Part shown: piece after piece, positions 25,032 through 33,700 of the stretch
Position numbering within the stretch: the first letter of the stretch is position 1
Layout of the letters: every line of letters begins with the position of its first letter
Source of the DNA: Bacillota bacterium
GTDB lineage: Bacteria; Bacillota; Bacilli; Paenibacillales; NBRC-103111
Direction: 5' to 3'
Assembly (NCBI GenBank): GCA_023388055.1
Contig: JAEWGW010000026.1
Coordinates: 1-64,000, forward strand
DNA length: 64,000 bases
Made by a program: the position numbers and the translations under genes
The notes under the pieces: model-generated
Told to the model about the DNA's origin: nothing
The model's database searches: none
Seen by the model: only the letters and a program-made list of their open reading frames with translations

Positions 25032-25108
25032 AATTGACAAGCCCCCTGATTGTTTCCAAAATACAGACTTGTCTAGTTTACCTTGAATGTCAGATTTGGA
25101 CAATCCCT

Positions 25109-26410
25109 TTATATCAATTGATCAGCGATGGCTTCCAGCAGTAAGCGTACCGCATCAGCGCTGCGTTCCTGCTCGAAGTAGGAGGCGGCAAGTGTCAGCT
25201 CCCCGCCGTAGGAGCTGGCCCCTAACATAAAGGCGGGGGCATGCATCGCAGGGGTAATGGCATATACACGGTTAGCTGCGGCCTCCCCAAATTGGAGCGT
25301 ACCGGAGGTAATCCAGCCTAAATTGGAGAAAATGGGGGCGGATTGCCCGGCCGCTTTCATCCGGGAGCTGGCCTGCACGAGCATCCCCTGTGCCTGCGGA
25401 TAAGGCAGCCTGGCCAGAAAATCCATGGAGACGGCGCTGTGCAATCCCGGATGGGATTCCTTAACAGCTGCCATCCTCTCGTGAACCCGTTTGACAGTTT
25501 GTACAAACGTCTCGTCCGCAGATATAGGCACCGCCACCTTCTCCATCCCTGAGAGGTTACATACCCCAGGCTGTTCACCCGAGGGGAAATATCTCCGTAA
25601 ATCTATGGTCAGATTAACGGCGGTTTGGCGGATTTCCCCGTTAAGGTCTGCTGAACCTTGGTCCAGTCCTGCCAAAGCACGGGTTAAGGCAGCCAGCAGC
25701 ATATCGTTGACGGTGATACCTTCCTCCCGAGGCCGCAAGTCGGCAAACGGCACACGAAGAATGGCATAACGGGCTTGACCGGAGGTGCCCTCCTGGAAGG
25801 GGATGGTGACGGAGGGAAGGGGCGTATCCTTCTCCGGCTTGTAAGCCTGACGGATATCCTGGAAACCGGCCGCTTCATACACCCGCTTGGAGGAGCGTTC
25901 CGGAAAGCCGGAAGCAGCGTCTTCCTCATGGCTTTGCCCATCCGCCCCAGTCTGCTTCAGAAAAAGCCGGTTGTAGATGCCGCACAGGAGCTGCAGATAC
26001 GCCTTGGCCCCTCCGCCGTCACAGCAGGCATGGTCCAGCTTGATGCATAGCACATCACCTGCGGGTCCGCGGATCAGTTGAACCAGCAGCTGCCGTCCTT
26101 CTTCAAGAGGAAGCTCCTCTACAAAATGACGGATGGCATTGGCTGGGGAATCGGCTGCGGTGATACGGAGCCAAGCTTCTGGCCCAACTATGTGTATGGG
26201 CGTCCAGCAGGGCGGCGCCTGAGTGTCATCGAAGCGGCAGGCAAGGACGGGCTCCACTTGAAGGGACTGCAGAACAGCCTGCTCCAATAGGTTATCATCC
26301 AGTGCACACTCAAACTCTGCAATTATATGAAGCAATGAATTGGAATCTTGAATGTGGGCAATCTGATTGGCCCAATCCTGACCTGTTGCGGCTCCTGAAC
26401 ATGTACTCAT
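25109..26410 (-). CDS. Condensation/acyltransferase-superfamily protein (PapA/alcohol acetyltransferase-like)
   Basis: 433 residues, a stand-alone protein of the CoA-dependent acyltransferase fold used by NRPS condensation domains, PapA5 and alcohol acetyltransferases. The catalytic motif H-x3-D-G is visible as DHACCDGGGAK near residue 130, and the second half has ITVNDMLLAALTRAL and VNLTIDLRRYFP. It should join an acyl group to an alcohol or amine; donor and acceptor are unknown. No carrier-protein or adenylation gene is near, so it probably uses acyl-CoA. ATG 26410 is 33 bases after the TetR gene. The pairing with TetR and an amino acid permease suggests a small modification or efflux/uptake cassette. 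Confidence 0.75.
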   Translation of the reverse strand: MSTCSGAATGQDWANQIAHIQDSNSLLHIIAEFECALDDNLLEQAVLQSLQVEPVLACRFDDTQAPPCWTPIHIVGPEAWLRITAADSPANAIRHFVEELPLEEGRQLLVQLIRGPAGDVLCIKLDHACCDGGGAKAYLQLLCGIYNRLFLKQTGADGQSHEEDAASGFPERSSKRVYEAAGFQDIRQAYKPEKDTPLPSVTIPFQEGTSGQARYAILRVPFADLRPREEGITVNDMLLAALTRALAGLDQGSADLNGEIRQTAVNLTIDLRRYFPSGEQPGVCNLSGMEKVAVPISADETFVQTVKRVHERMAAVKESHPGLHSAVSMDFLARLPYPQAQGMLVQASSRMKAAGQSAPIFSNLGWITSGTLQFGEAAANRVYAITPAMHAPAFMLGASSYGGELTLAASYFEQERSADAVRLLLEAIADQLI

Positions 26411-26443
26411 TTTGACTCCGCCTCTCTCATAAAATAGATCATA

Positions 26444-27046
26444 TCAAGCAGCTTCTCTCAGCAGCACCCCATCGAGCAGCGCCGGGTCGGGACACTGGAA
26501 AAATTCCCTCATGGTCAGCCGGAACGCACAAAGCCCTTGAAGCGAAGCCCAATACAGAATAGCCAGCTGCATGGAATCGCCCTGCTTGAAGGTACCCTCC
26601 TTCTGCCCCTCTTCAATTAACCCGGCCAAAATTTTGAAGGGGAGCGTGGAGTTGGTCAAATGGGGGGACATGCTGCCGTCCCGCACCAATCCGGCTTGCA
26701 GCATCAGGGTGAAATACTGTGCGGTTTTGGTGCCGCGCTGCAGAATATCCGTAAGAGATCGGGAGATAAGCTGGAGCCGATCCTTGGCTGTCCCCGGGTT
26801 GCCCCGGTAACGGGACATGGCTTCACCGGAAAAGCTGACGGCACGGCTGACAAGCTCATAAAAAAGAACTTCCTTGGATGCAAAATAATGATACAAAAGC
26901 CCGGTGCTGATACCCGCTTCCTTGGCGATGCCGGCAATATTCGTTGCCGCCAGTCCGTTATGGGCGAAGAGCAGCAAAGCAGCATCGAGAATTTTCTCAC
27001 GGGTGGCTTCTTTGATTTGACGATTTTGGTCCTGTGTGCGGGGGAT
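26444..27046 (-). CDS. TetR-family transcriptional regulator, apparent ATC start
   Basis: About 200 residues. The N-terminal HTH reads TREKILDAALLLFAHNG, then TNIAGIAKEAGISTGLLYHY and FASKEVLFYEL, the standard TetR DNA-binding domain. The C-terminal helices would hold the ligand pocket. No ATG, GTG or TTG exists upstream of helix 1. The codon eight bases after a perfect AGGAGG is ATC (27044-27046), giving a protein that begins (M)PRTQDQNRQIKEATREK. Starting at the first conventional codon (TTG 26977) would delete helix 1. It heads the operon with the condensation-like gene, and a 16-base palindrome lies 23 bases upstream. Confidence 0.85.
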   Translation of the reverse strand: MPRTQDQNRQIKEATREKILDAALLLFAHNGLAATNIAGIAKEAGISTGLLYHYFASKEVLFYELVSRAVSFSGEAMSRYRGNPGTAKDRLQLISRSLTDILQRGTKTAQYFTLMLQAGLVRDGSMSPHLTNSTLPFKILAGLIEEGQKEGTFKQGDSMQLAILYWASLQGLCAFRLTMREFFQCPDPALLDGVLLREAA

Positions 27047-27069
27047 AAGGGGAGCCTCCTTTTTATTGA

Positions 27070-27085
27070 TTGAATATTAATTCAA
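27070..27085 (-). promoter_or_regulatory. Likely TetR operator
   Basis: TTGAATATTAATTCAA is a perfect 6-4-6 palindrome just upstream of the TetR ribosome binding site. Looser half-sites (ATTCAAT, ATGAAT) occur at 27130-27155, nearer the divergent gene. The position suits autoregulation. Confidence 0.55.
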
Positions 27086-27193
27086 CCATAAATCTGATAG
27101 GAGAAATTGTCAATAGGTACATCCTTTATATTCAATACCTGGGAAATGAATTAGAATAGAATAAACCAACAACGTATGAAAAGTGGTGGACAA

Positions 27194-27433
27194 ATGAAAA
27201 TTGTACGCAGGATTGTGGATATATTGCTGGTGCTGGTTGTCATATTTCTCATGTTTGGGTTGATCCAGCTTCCCAATCTGACCTGGAGTGAGGATATGGT
27301 GAAGTGGGCGAAGCTTAACTTATGGGTACAAAAGGGATTCGCCGTTTTATTTATTCTGACCCTAACCCGGCTATATCTGAAAAAACTGGCCACGAAACCA
27401 GCGGAGCCAAAGGAGCGTTCTCCGCAGGAATAA
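27194..27433 (+). CDS. Small two-span membrane protein
   Basis: 79 residues with two hydrophobic segments (ILLVLVVIFLMFGLIQL near 9-25 and GFAVLFILTLTRLYL near 48-62) separated by a Trp-containing loop and followed by a charged, Pro-rich tail. No family is recognised. ATG 27194 has GTGGTGGA just upstream. An earlier in-frame ATG at 27176 lacks a site. It is divergent from the TetR gene, 147 bases apart, so the same regulator might control it. Confidence 0.55.
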   Translation: MKIVRRIVDILLVLVVIFLMFGLIQLPNLTWSEDMVKWAKLNLWVQKGFAVLFILTLTRLYLKKLATKPAEPKERSPQE

Positions 27434-27593
27434 GCCACTTTTGGGGAGCAAAAGCAGCATTTTATCAAAATATAAGCTAATTTATGGTATATTTAGTACC
27501 ATAGAGTAAAAAAGGCTTGACACATGTATGGTACAATTGGTTTATGCGGGTAAGTCAGCAAGCTTTCATATTCCAGGAATAGGAGGATATCGA

Positions 27594-28118
27594 ATGTTCC
27601 AGGCAGGTGAGTTTGTCATTTACGGCAATAGCGGGGTTTGTGAAGTGAAAGAGGTGGGAATCCCCGGATTCTCCGCAGGGGAAAATCCCAGATCTTATTA
27701 CACCCTGGCTCCGTTGCACAGTACGGAAACCATCTATACTCCTGTGGATACCAAGGTGCTGATGCGGACGGTGATCTCCTCCGCAGAAGCCCGGCATCTG
27801 CTTGAGCATTTTCCGGAGCTGCAGGAGGAGGATTATAGTGCATGCAATACCAAATGGCTGGCCAATGCCTATGAATCCTCCCTGCAGGATTATACCTGTG
27901 AAACGCTTATGAAGCTCATCAAATCCATCTGCATGCGGAACTGCGAGGTTATCCTGAGCAAACGGAAGCTGAATGAAACGGATCTGAAATATTTGAAGCG
28001 GGCCGAGGATCTGCTGTACAACGAGTTTTCCGTAGCCCTTGGGTTAACGGTAGATGATGTGAAGCAAATCATTGAAGAGGCGTTGGATGAGCTTATGGCC
28101 CAAAAGGCAAACAGCTGA
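27594..28118 (+). CDS. CarD-family transcriptional regulator
   Basis: 174 residues. The N-terminal Tudor-like RNA-polymerase-interacting domain is recognisable from FQAGEFVIYGNSGVCEVKEV. The C-terminal two-thirds is helical (TLMKLIKSICMRNCEVILSK, then LGLTVDDVKQIIEEAL), matching CarD/CdnL-like proteins of Firmicutes, which bind the RNAP beta subunit and tune promoter opening. Length fits the family. ATG 27594 follows AGGAGG at 7 bases. The 5' region holds TTGACA at 27517-27522 and an ATGGTA/TACCAT inverted repeat at 27484-27502. It is monocistronic and convergent with the adaB gene, only 10 bases apart. Confidence 0.85.
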   Translation: MFQAGEFVIYGNSGVCEVKEVGIPGFSAGENPRSYYTLAPLHSTETIYTPVDTKVLMRTVISSAEARHLLEHFPELQEEDYSACNTKWLANAYESSLQDYTCETLMKLIKSICMRNCEVILSKRKLNETDLKYLKRAEDLLYNEFSVALGLTVDDVKQIIEEALDELMAQKANS

Positions 28119-28128
28119 CCAGCCACTG

Positions 28129-28665
28129 TCAAACCGGCGAAAGAAGCCCGCGGCGCTCCAGCTCCAAAAGCCCGGTTTTCATGGTTAAGCCGCCGCGGTA
28201 GCCGGTCAAGGCGCCCTGCTTGCCCACAACACGGTGGCAGGGCACGGTGATCAGCACCGGGTTGGCCCCGATGGCGGCGCCTACGGCCCGGGATGCCTGT
28301 GGTTTGTCCAATAGGCGGGCAATGTCCGAATAGGTCACCGTCTGTCCGTAAGGGATGCTGTTCAGAGCATCCCATACCGCAAGCTGGAATGGGGTGCCGC
28401 ACAAATCCAACGGAACGGTGAAATCCTGCCGTTCTCCCTGCAGATAGCCGGTAAGCTGCCCGATATAGGGGGCCAGCTTGCCGGCATCTTCTGTTAAGCG
28501 GCAGCTTTGAAGCCGCCTGCAAGCCCAATCCTCCAGCTCCTCGTAGGAACGGCCCGCTGAACCCACGTAACAAAGCCCTTGCTCTGTCGCGGCCACGTGC
28601 AGACTCCATGTCCCAAGCGTAAACCGGGTCCAATAGACAGGTGTTCCCTTTAGGTTTCTTCTCAT
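28129..28665 (-). CDS. adaB: Methylated-DNA-protein-cysteine methyltransferase (AdaB/Ogt type)
   Basis: 178 residues. The catalytic motif PCHRVVG (Cys accepts the methyl group from O6-methylguanine) is intact, preceded by IPYGQTVTYSDIA and RAVGAAIGANP and followed by YRGGLTMKTGLLELE. It is a suicide repair enzyme acting on DNA. Its ATG overlaps the stop of the upstream AdaA-like gene by four bases, which reproduces the adaA-adaB operon of B. subtilis, where adaptive response and repair are split between two proteins. Confidence 0.93.
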   Translation of the reverse strand: MRRNLKGTPVYWTRFTLGTWSLHVAATEQGLCYVGSAGRSYEELEDWACRRLQSCRLTEDAGKLAPYIGQLTGYLQGERQDFTVPLDLCGTPFQLAVWDALNSIPYGQTVTYSDIARLLDKPQASRAVGAAIGANPVLITVPCHRVVGKQGALTGYRGGLTMKTGLLELERRGLLSPV

Positions 28666-29243
28666 TCCAACATTCCTCCTTTAACGGCATCTGTGTGCTG
28701 CTTCCGGTATTGCGCCGGGGTGCAGCCTGTTTGGCTTTTGAACAAGGTAATGAAATAGGGGGTATTGGCTAATCCCACATCCGTACCAATAACCGACACC
28801 GGCTTGTCCGTGGATAGCAGCTCTGCTGCGGCTTGTTCGATGCGGACCTGCTGGACATATGCAGCCGGTGTTTGGCCAGTGATGCGTTTGAAGGTCCGGT
28901 GCAGGTGAAACGGGCTGCTGTGGGAGCTGTCCGCCAGGGTTTGCAGGTGAAGGGGGGCGGCATAATGCCGGCGGATATATGCCGTCACCATGGAAATCCA
29001 CTCCTCATCCGGCATCCGTTCTCCGGTGGGCCTGCACCGTTTGCATGGCCGGTAGCGGGCGTCCAGTGCTTCCCGGGAGGAAGCGAAAATCTGCGTGTTT
29101 TCTTTTTTGGGCGGCCTGGATTTGCAGGAGGGCCGGCAAAAAATGCCCGTAGAGCTGACTCCGTATACAAACTGCCCATCAAAGGCGGCATCATTGTTCA
29201 GAATGGCCTGCCATTTTTCGTCTGGTAAATAGAAATCCCCCAA
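28662..29243 (-). CDS. adaA: AdaA-like methylphosphotriester-DNA methyltransferase and AraC-type activator
   Basis: 193 residues. Residues 1-80 form the Ada zinc domain: FVYGVSSTGIFCRPSCKSR and RYRPCKRCRP supply the four zinc cysteines, one of which accepts methyl from DNA phosphotriesters. Residues 90-185 are an AraC HTH pair (LQTLADSSHSSPFHLHRTFK and VGLANTPYFITLFKSQTGCT). Methylation turns the protein into an activator of its own operon. Length is close to B. subtilis AdaA. Two bases precede a start that overlaps nothing, and adaB follows with a four-base overlap. Confidence 0.93.
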   Translation of the reverse strand: MGDFYLPDEKWQAILNNDAAFDGQFVYGVSSTGIFCRPSCKSRPPKKENTQIFASSREALDARYRPCKRCRPTGERMPDEEWISMVTAYIRRHYAAPLHLQTLADSSHSSPFHLHRTFKRITGQTPAAYVQQVRIEQAAAELLSTDKPVSVIGTDVGLANTPYFITLFKSQTGCTPAQYRKQHTDAVKGGMLE

Positions 29244-29342
29244 ACCCGATCACCTCCACACCCAGTATAACCCGGATGAGGCTGGTTTGGCGGATTTGGG
29301 GGGTGTAACAGCAAGATAACGAAATTTCAGCTTAAAAGCTGC

Positions 29343-30494
29343 TCACCACAGGTACAAATCATTGCCCTTCAGCTTAAGGAGGGCCTCCAGGAAATAATAG
29401 TCGCCGTAGATAATCGGATGGTGGTGCCGGTTCCGGAAATATGCCTCTGACCCGCGCAGCATGATGCTGTCATTTTCCTCCATCCAGTCACACCGGGGCT
29501 CCAGCGCGTGTAGGAGCTTCATCGCGGCGTTCAGATACACAGGACGCTCCGCCTCAGGCACAGCCTTGGCAATCTCGATGAGTCCACAGGCTGCAATGGC
29601 CGCTGCTGTATCGTCCTCCAGCACCGGCTCCGCAGGCTGCCGAAAGTCTACCGGAATGACCCCATTATCGGGGATATTGGCCATGAAATAATGGGCTACC
29701 TGTTTGGCGGTTTGCAGATAGTCGTCTTTCCCCGTGTGCTTGTAGCTCATCATGAAGCCATACAGCGCCCAGGTTTGACCCCGGGTCCAGGAGGAGCCTT
29801 CCCCGTAGCCTTGTCCCCCATAGGTCCGCATTACACCGCCCTGGAACGGATCAAATTCTACAATGTGGTTCACCGATCCGTCGGGCCGCACAAAAGCGGT
29901 CAAGGCAGTGTCGGCATGGGCCATGGCAATCTGCTTGTACCGCGGGTCCCCGGTTTCCTCCGTGGCCCAATACAAGAGAGGGATATTGAACATACAGTCG
30001 ATAATCGCCCAGCCCCGTGTATCCCCTTCGTCCAGATCATTCCACGCGCGGATGAACCGTCCCGCCAGGTTGAACCGGCCTGCCAGCAGATTGGCGGCAT
30101 GCAGCGCCCGTTTGCGGGATTCGGGATTTCCGGTAACCCGGTAATGGGCTACGCTGGTGGGCAGCCACATAAAACCGACGTCATGGTGCAGCCCGTAGAA
30201 TTCCTGGAACGCCCGGTCCAGATACCCTTCCGATATCGCGGCGATTTCCGCATATTTGCCGTTGCCGGTTTCATGATGCATGAGCCACATCAGCCCGCCC
30301 CAGAAGCCGTTGGTCCACCAGCAGATGCCATCCGCCTCGGACCCGCTGGGATTCTCCGCCGCTCTGTCATCATGGGTTCCGTTAACGGACATATAGGGGG
30401 TTTTATGTTTCGACTTGTCACTCACCCAATTCAGCTTGGTTGTAAACTTGCGGATGACACTTTCCACCCATTGTTGGTCCTGCTTCTGCAGCAT
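29343..30494 (-). CDS. GH88/GH105-like unsaturated glucuronyl hydrolase
   Basis: About 383 residues with the alpha6/alpha6-barrel motifs of family 88: GICWWTNGFWGGLMWLMHHE, GDTRGWAIIDCMFNIPLLYW (with a candidate catalytic Asp) and GEGSSWTRGQTWALYGFM. The enzyme hydrates and removes the 4,5-unsaturated uronic acid left at the non-reducing end by polysaccharide lyases. No signal peptide, so it works in the cytoplasm. ATG 30494 is preferred; GTG 30503 is in frame. It is divergent from a huge heparinase-like lyase gene, the natural producer of its substrate, across a 270-base regulatory region. Confidence 0.88.
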   Translation of the reverse strand: MLQKQDQQWVESVIRKFTTKLNWVSDKSKHKTPYMSVNGTHDDRAAENPSGSEADGICWWTNGFWGGLMWLMHHETGNGKYAEIAAISEGYLDRAFQEFYGLHHDVGFMWLPTSVAHYRVTGNPESRKRALHAANLLAGRFNLAGRFIRAWNDLDEGDTRGWAIIDCMFNIPLLYWATEETGDPRYKQIAMAHADTALTAFVRPDGSVNHIVEFDPFQGGVMRTYGGQGYGEGSSWTRGQTWALYGFMMSYKHTGKDDYLQTAKQVAHYFMANIPDNGVIPVDFRQPAEPVLEDDTAAAIAACGLIEIAKAVPEAERPVYLNAAMKLLHALEPRCDWMEENDSIMLRGSEAYFRNRHHHPIIYGDYYFLEALLKLKGNDLYLW

Positions 30495-30531
30495 GGTATG
30501 CACCCTACCTTCTCTATATTTACGTGTTTGC

Positions 30532-30569
30532 CCTCATTCTAGTGTACGGAGGCACCGCTTGGAATGAGG
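30532..30569. promoter_or_regulatory. Dyad in the divergent promoter region
   Basis: CCTCATTC (30532-30539) and GAATGAGG (30562-30569) form a perfect 8-base dyad around a 22-base loop, about 30 bases upstream of the GH88-like start. It may be a two-half-site operator for the sugar locus. No T tract follows. Confidence 0.4.
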
Positions 30570-30664
30570 TTTTTGCAGAGAAAACCGTTCTTTTTTAAGA
30601 TAATAGCCGTGGGCTTATATGAAAAAGGGTGAAAATGTCATGATCGGTCCATTTTTTCAGGGTG

Positions 30665-30725
30665 ATGAAAAATCGGGGGGATCATCAGAAAACATGCCTA
30701 TCGCTTCCCCGGTTTCCGGTATACA
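30665..30725 (+). promoter_or_regulatory. Shared box ATGAAAAATCGGGG and -10 of the lyase promoter
   Basis: ATGAAAAATCGGGG at 30665-30678 is repeated exactly at 57978-57991 before the GH28-like gene. In both places a -10-like hexamer follows at nearly the same distance (TATACA at 30720, 55 bases; TAGAAT at 58035, 57 bases), and the start codon lies about 105-112 bases from the box. It is a candidate operator of a common regulator. Confidence 0.5.
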
Positions 30726-30776
30726 CTGGCTGAACAAACCGCCGGTCTATCAGTACCGGCAAGAAGAAATGGAAGG

Positions 30777-33700
30777 ATGGGCCAACCGGATATGACGAAT
30801 AAATCGGCACACGCAGATCAGCTGCTAGCTTGGATAGAAGAGGCCCGCAGCCTGCTGGACAGGCAGAGCCGTTATTATACCGAAGGAGCCAAAGCGGCGC
30901 TGTTGGATATGGTTCAATTGGCGGAGGAGGCCTTGGCGGGCAAGGAGGTTCCTTTCATCCGCAACCGGGAATTTTACCGGCCCCGGGAGGACGAAGCAGT
31001 GCGTTTCGCCGCAGAGCGCTTCACCATGGTTCCGCCATTTCCGGAGAAGGGCATGGTTTACTCCAGCTATGGCTTGAAGCAGGCGCTGATGTGGTTTGAA
31101 GGGCAGGATATGAGGGCAGGCGGAATACAGAAGCTGAAGGAAAGGGCTGCCCTTGCATTGGATAAAAGCAGGGAGCTGCTGACGGCTGCCAAACCTGGCC
31201 GGGAGCCAGGCTGTTACAGTGAAGAGGCTATCCAAGGGCTCAAGGCAGCGTGCATAAAGCTGGATGAGGCGCTTGGCGGATACGGGGAGGACAGCGGTAA
31301 TGGAGAAGACGGGATAGCATTAGCGGTGGTGGCCTGCTTCAATGCCCTGCGGGAGCTTCGCCATTCCCGGCTGCTGCGCACAGATGTGGACCCGGAGGCA
31401 TCGCTATATCTGTCTCCAGAGGGACTGAAACAGGTGAAGGCCACCATTGCATCGGACTTGCTGGTCCGGGAGCAGTATAACAGGATCGCCGCCATTGCCG
31501 CCCAATACAGCGAAGAGGAGATCCGCCGGGCCACCTCCCTGATTATGAACAGCCGCCATGATTACACGGAGCTGAACCGGTATTTTTATCTGTGGAGCTC
31601 AACGGACAAAATCGCCAACTTCAAAGCACCGGAGCGGGCGGCGGCGGTTTCCGTTTCCTTCGTGCTGCCGTCGGAGGAGAATGAGCAGGAGGGGCTAGGC
31701 CATGTATGGATCGATAATCTGGAAATCCTGTCCGCCAGCGGGGGCAGTCTCCCCATTCCCAATGGAAGCTTCGACGAAGGCGGCGGAGAAGGCCCGCTCC
31801 ATTGGCGGCCCGAAGCGCGCAAGGGCAGTCCCGTCCTGAAATGGGAGGATCAATACCCCTTCTGCGGAGGGGGAGAACGGAGCCGGCCGGAAACAGCTAA
31901 CCTCTCCTCCCAGGTCCAAACCCGGTATCAGGAGGGGACAACCAGACACTCCTTGTACATTTGCAACCCCACCGGCCATGATGAGGGGGCATGGACCTGT
32001 ACCCGGACTGTCCCAGTTGCGGAGGGAGGAGCGTACACCGTAACCTTTCAGGCCAAGCTGGACGGCAAGCTGAAATCCGGCTTGAAGGCGGTTCTGACAT
32101 TTCTGGATACAGCCGGCCAGCCCGTTGGCCGATTCGAATACAGCTTCAACCGCAAATCCTCCATTCCCGGCGGGCGGTTTCTCCTGCCTATGCAGTGCGA
32201 CGCCATCCAGTATGTGATGACGGGGGACCAGTCCTATGCCCGTAAGGTGAAGGACCAGCTGCTGTTTATGTTCAATGACTTCTGCCAAGGGGCGGAGCAT
32301 TGGCTGGCCACCAATTTGCGTCCCGAGGGCAATGACAGCTATGGTGCGGTGCAAGGAGGAAGGATGCTTTCGGCAGCGGCGGTCAGCTATTCCCTTATCC
32401 GCGGCGCGGGTGTGTTTTCCCGAGAGGAAAAAGATCGCTTCTACCGCATGACCGGTTATTTGCTCCGGTACATGCTGGATATGCGTGACCGTACAGAATG
32501 GATGCCTCATGATGCCCAGGAGGGCTGCAGCAACTGGCAGACGGATATGTGTGCGGGAACGGGCTTTATGATGATGGCGCTGACGGACTTTCCCAACCGG
32601 CATACCTGGCTCCAGAATGCCCATTGCATTTTGAAGGCGCAGCTGGAGCTGAATGTGAACCCAGATTCCTCCTGGCCGGAATCCATTCGTTACCATCATG
32701 CGGCACTGGAACGTTTCGCAGGGTATGCCAAGGCTGCGGATCATGTGCTGGGAGAAAATTGGTTCTCCGATACGCCGCTGCTGCGGATGTTTGGCTACAG
32801 CGCCTCGGTGCAGACCCCGGGATACCGCTATTTTGACGGAAGGATCGGCACACCGCCCTTTGGCGATCATGCATTAAGCGGGGGAGGGGAATTCGGCTTT
32901 TTTGCCGCCTATCTGGCGGATGTGGCCAAAATTGATGTCCCATTGGCCGATCTGATGTACCACACCTGGGCAGCGGCAGGAAAACCCTTCAAGAGGCTGT
33001 GGGGGGAGAGCATTGCCCTGGAGAATATCCTGGGACAAGGGGATACCTACAGGCCCACAGGACCGTTGGTTCTGGGCTCCACCACCGCCTTTCCCGATGC
33101 AGGTATCCATGTATTCCGCAAAGGCCACGGCACCGGCAAGGAAAGCTACTTCGCCGTGATGTCCAGTCCGCAGCCGGTGGGCCACGGCCACCTGGACCAG
33201 GGGTCTTTTATCCTCTACAAGGATTCTGTGCCTCTGGTGATGGATTCCGGGATTGAGGGGTATTTTGACAGCAGCACCCAGTGGCATATCTCCTCGTATT
33301 CCCATGCTTGCCTGCAGTTTGCTACGGAACAAACGGTGATTCCGAAGCCTGTGGGAGACGCCATCAACTTGACGGCAGGCACCTACAGTCTGGAGCGGGG
33401 CTGGGTGGATGTGCCGCGGGTGAGCAGGGTGCTTGGAACGGTGCTTTGCGGAGATGCGGAGAGCATCACCATCGAAATTGCCAACCCCGAAGGGACAGGG
33501 CGGCATATCCGCCATATCCTGTGGCTGAAGGAGCCGGACCTGTATATGATCCGCGATACGGTGAGGGATTTTTCCGGCCGGGTGCTGTTCAGTCTTCCTG
33601 TTGCCTCCAGGCAACCTGTTATCGAAGGCAGCCGGGTTTATTCAGAAGGAGCATATGGCGTGGATCTGGAGACCGTGTTCCTGTCTCCTCTTGAATCGCT

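Noticed and set aside
27480..27545. TTGACA plus TACAAT as promoter of the CarD-like gene
   Set aside because: The two hexamers are only nine bases apart, and other pairings give poor -10 matches, so no promoter is called although the region probably contains one.
31695..32870. Minus-strand frame of 391 codons inside the large lyase gene
   Set aside because: Shadow of the lyase reading frame, without a ribosome site or known motif.
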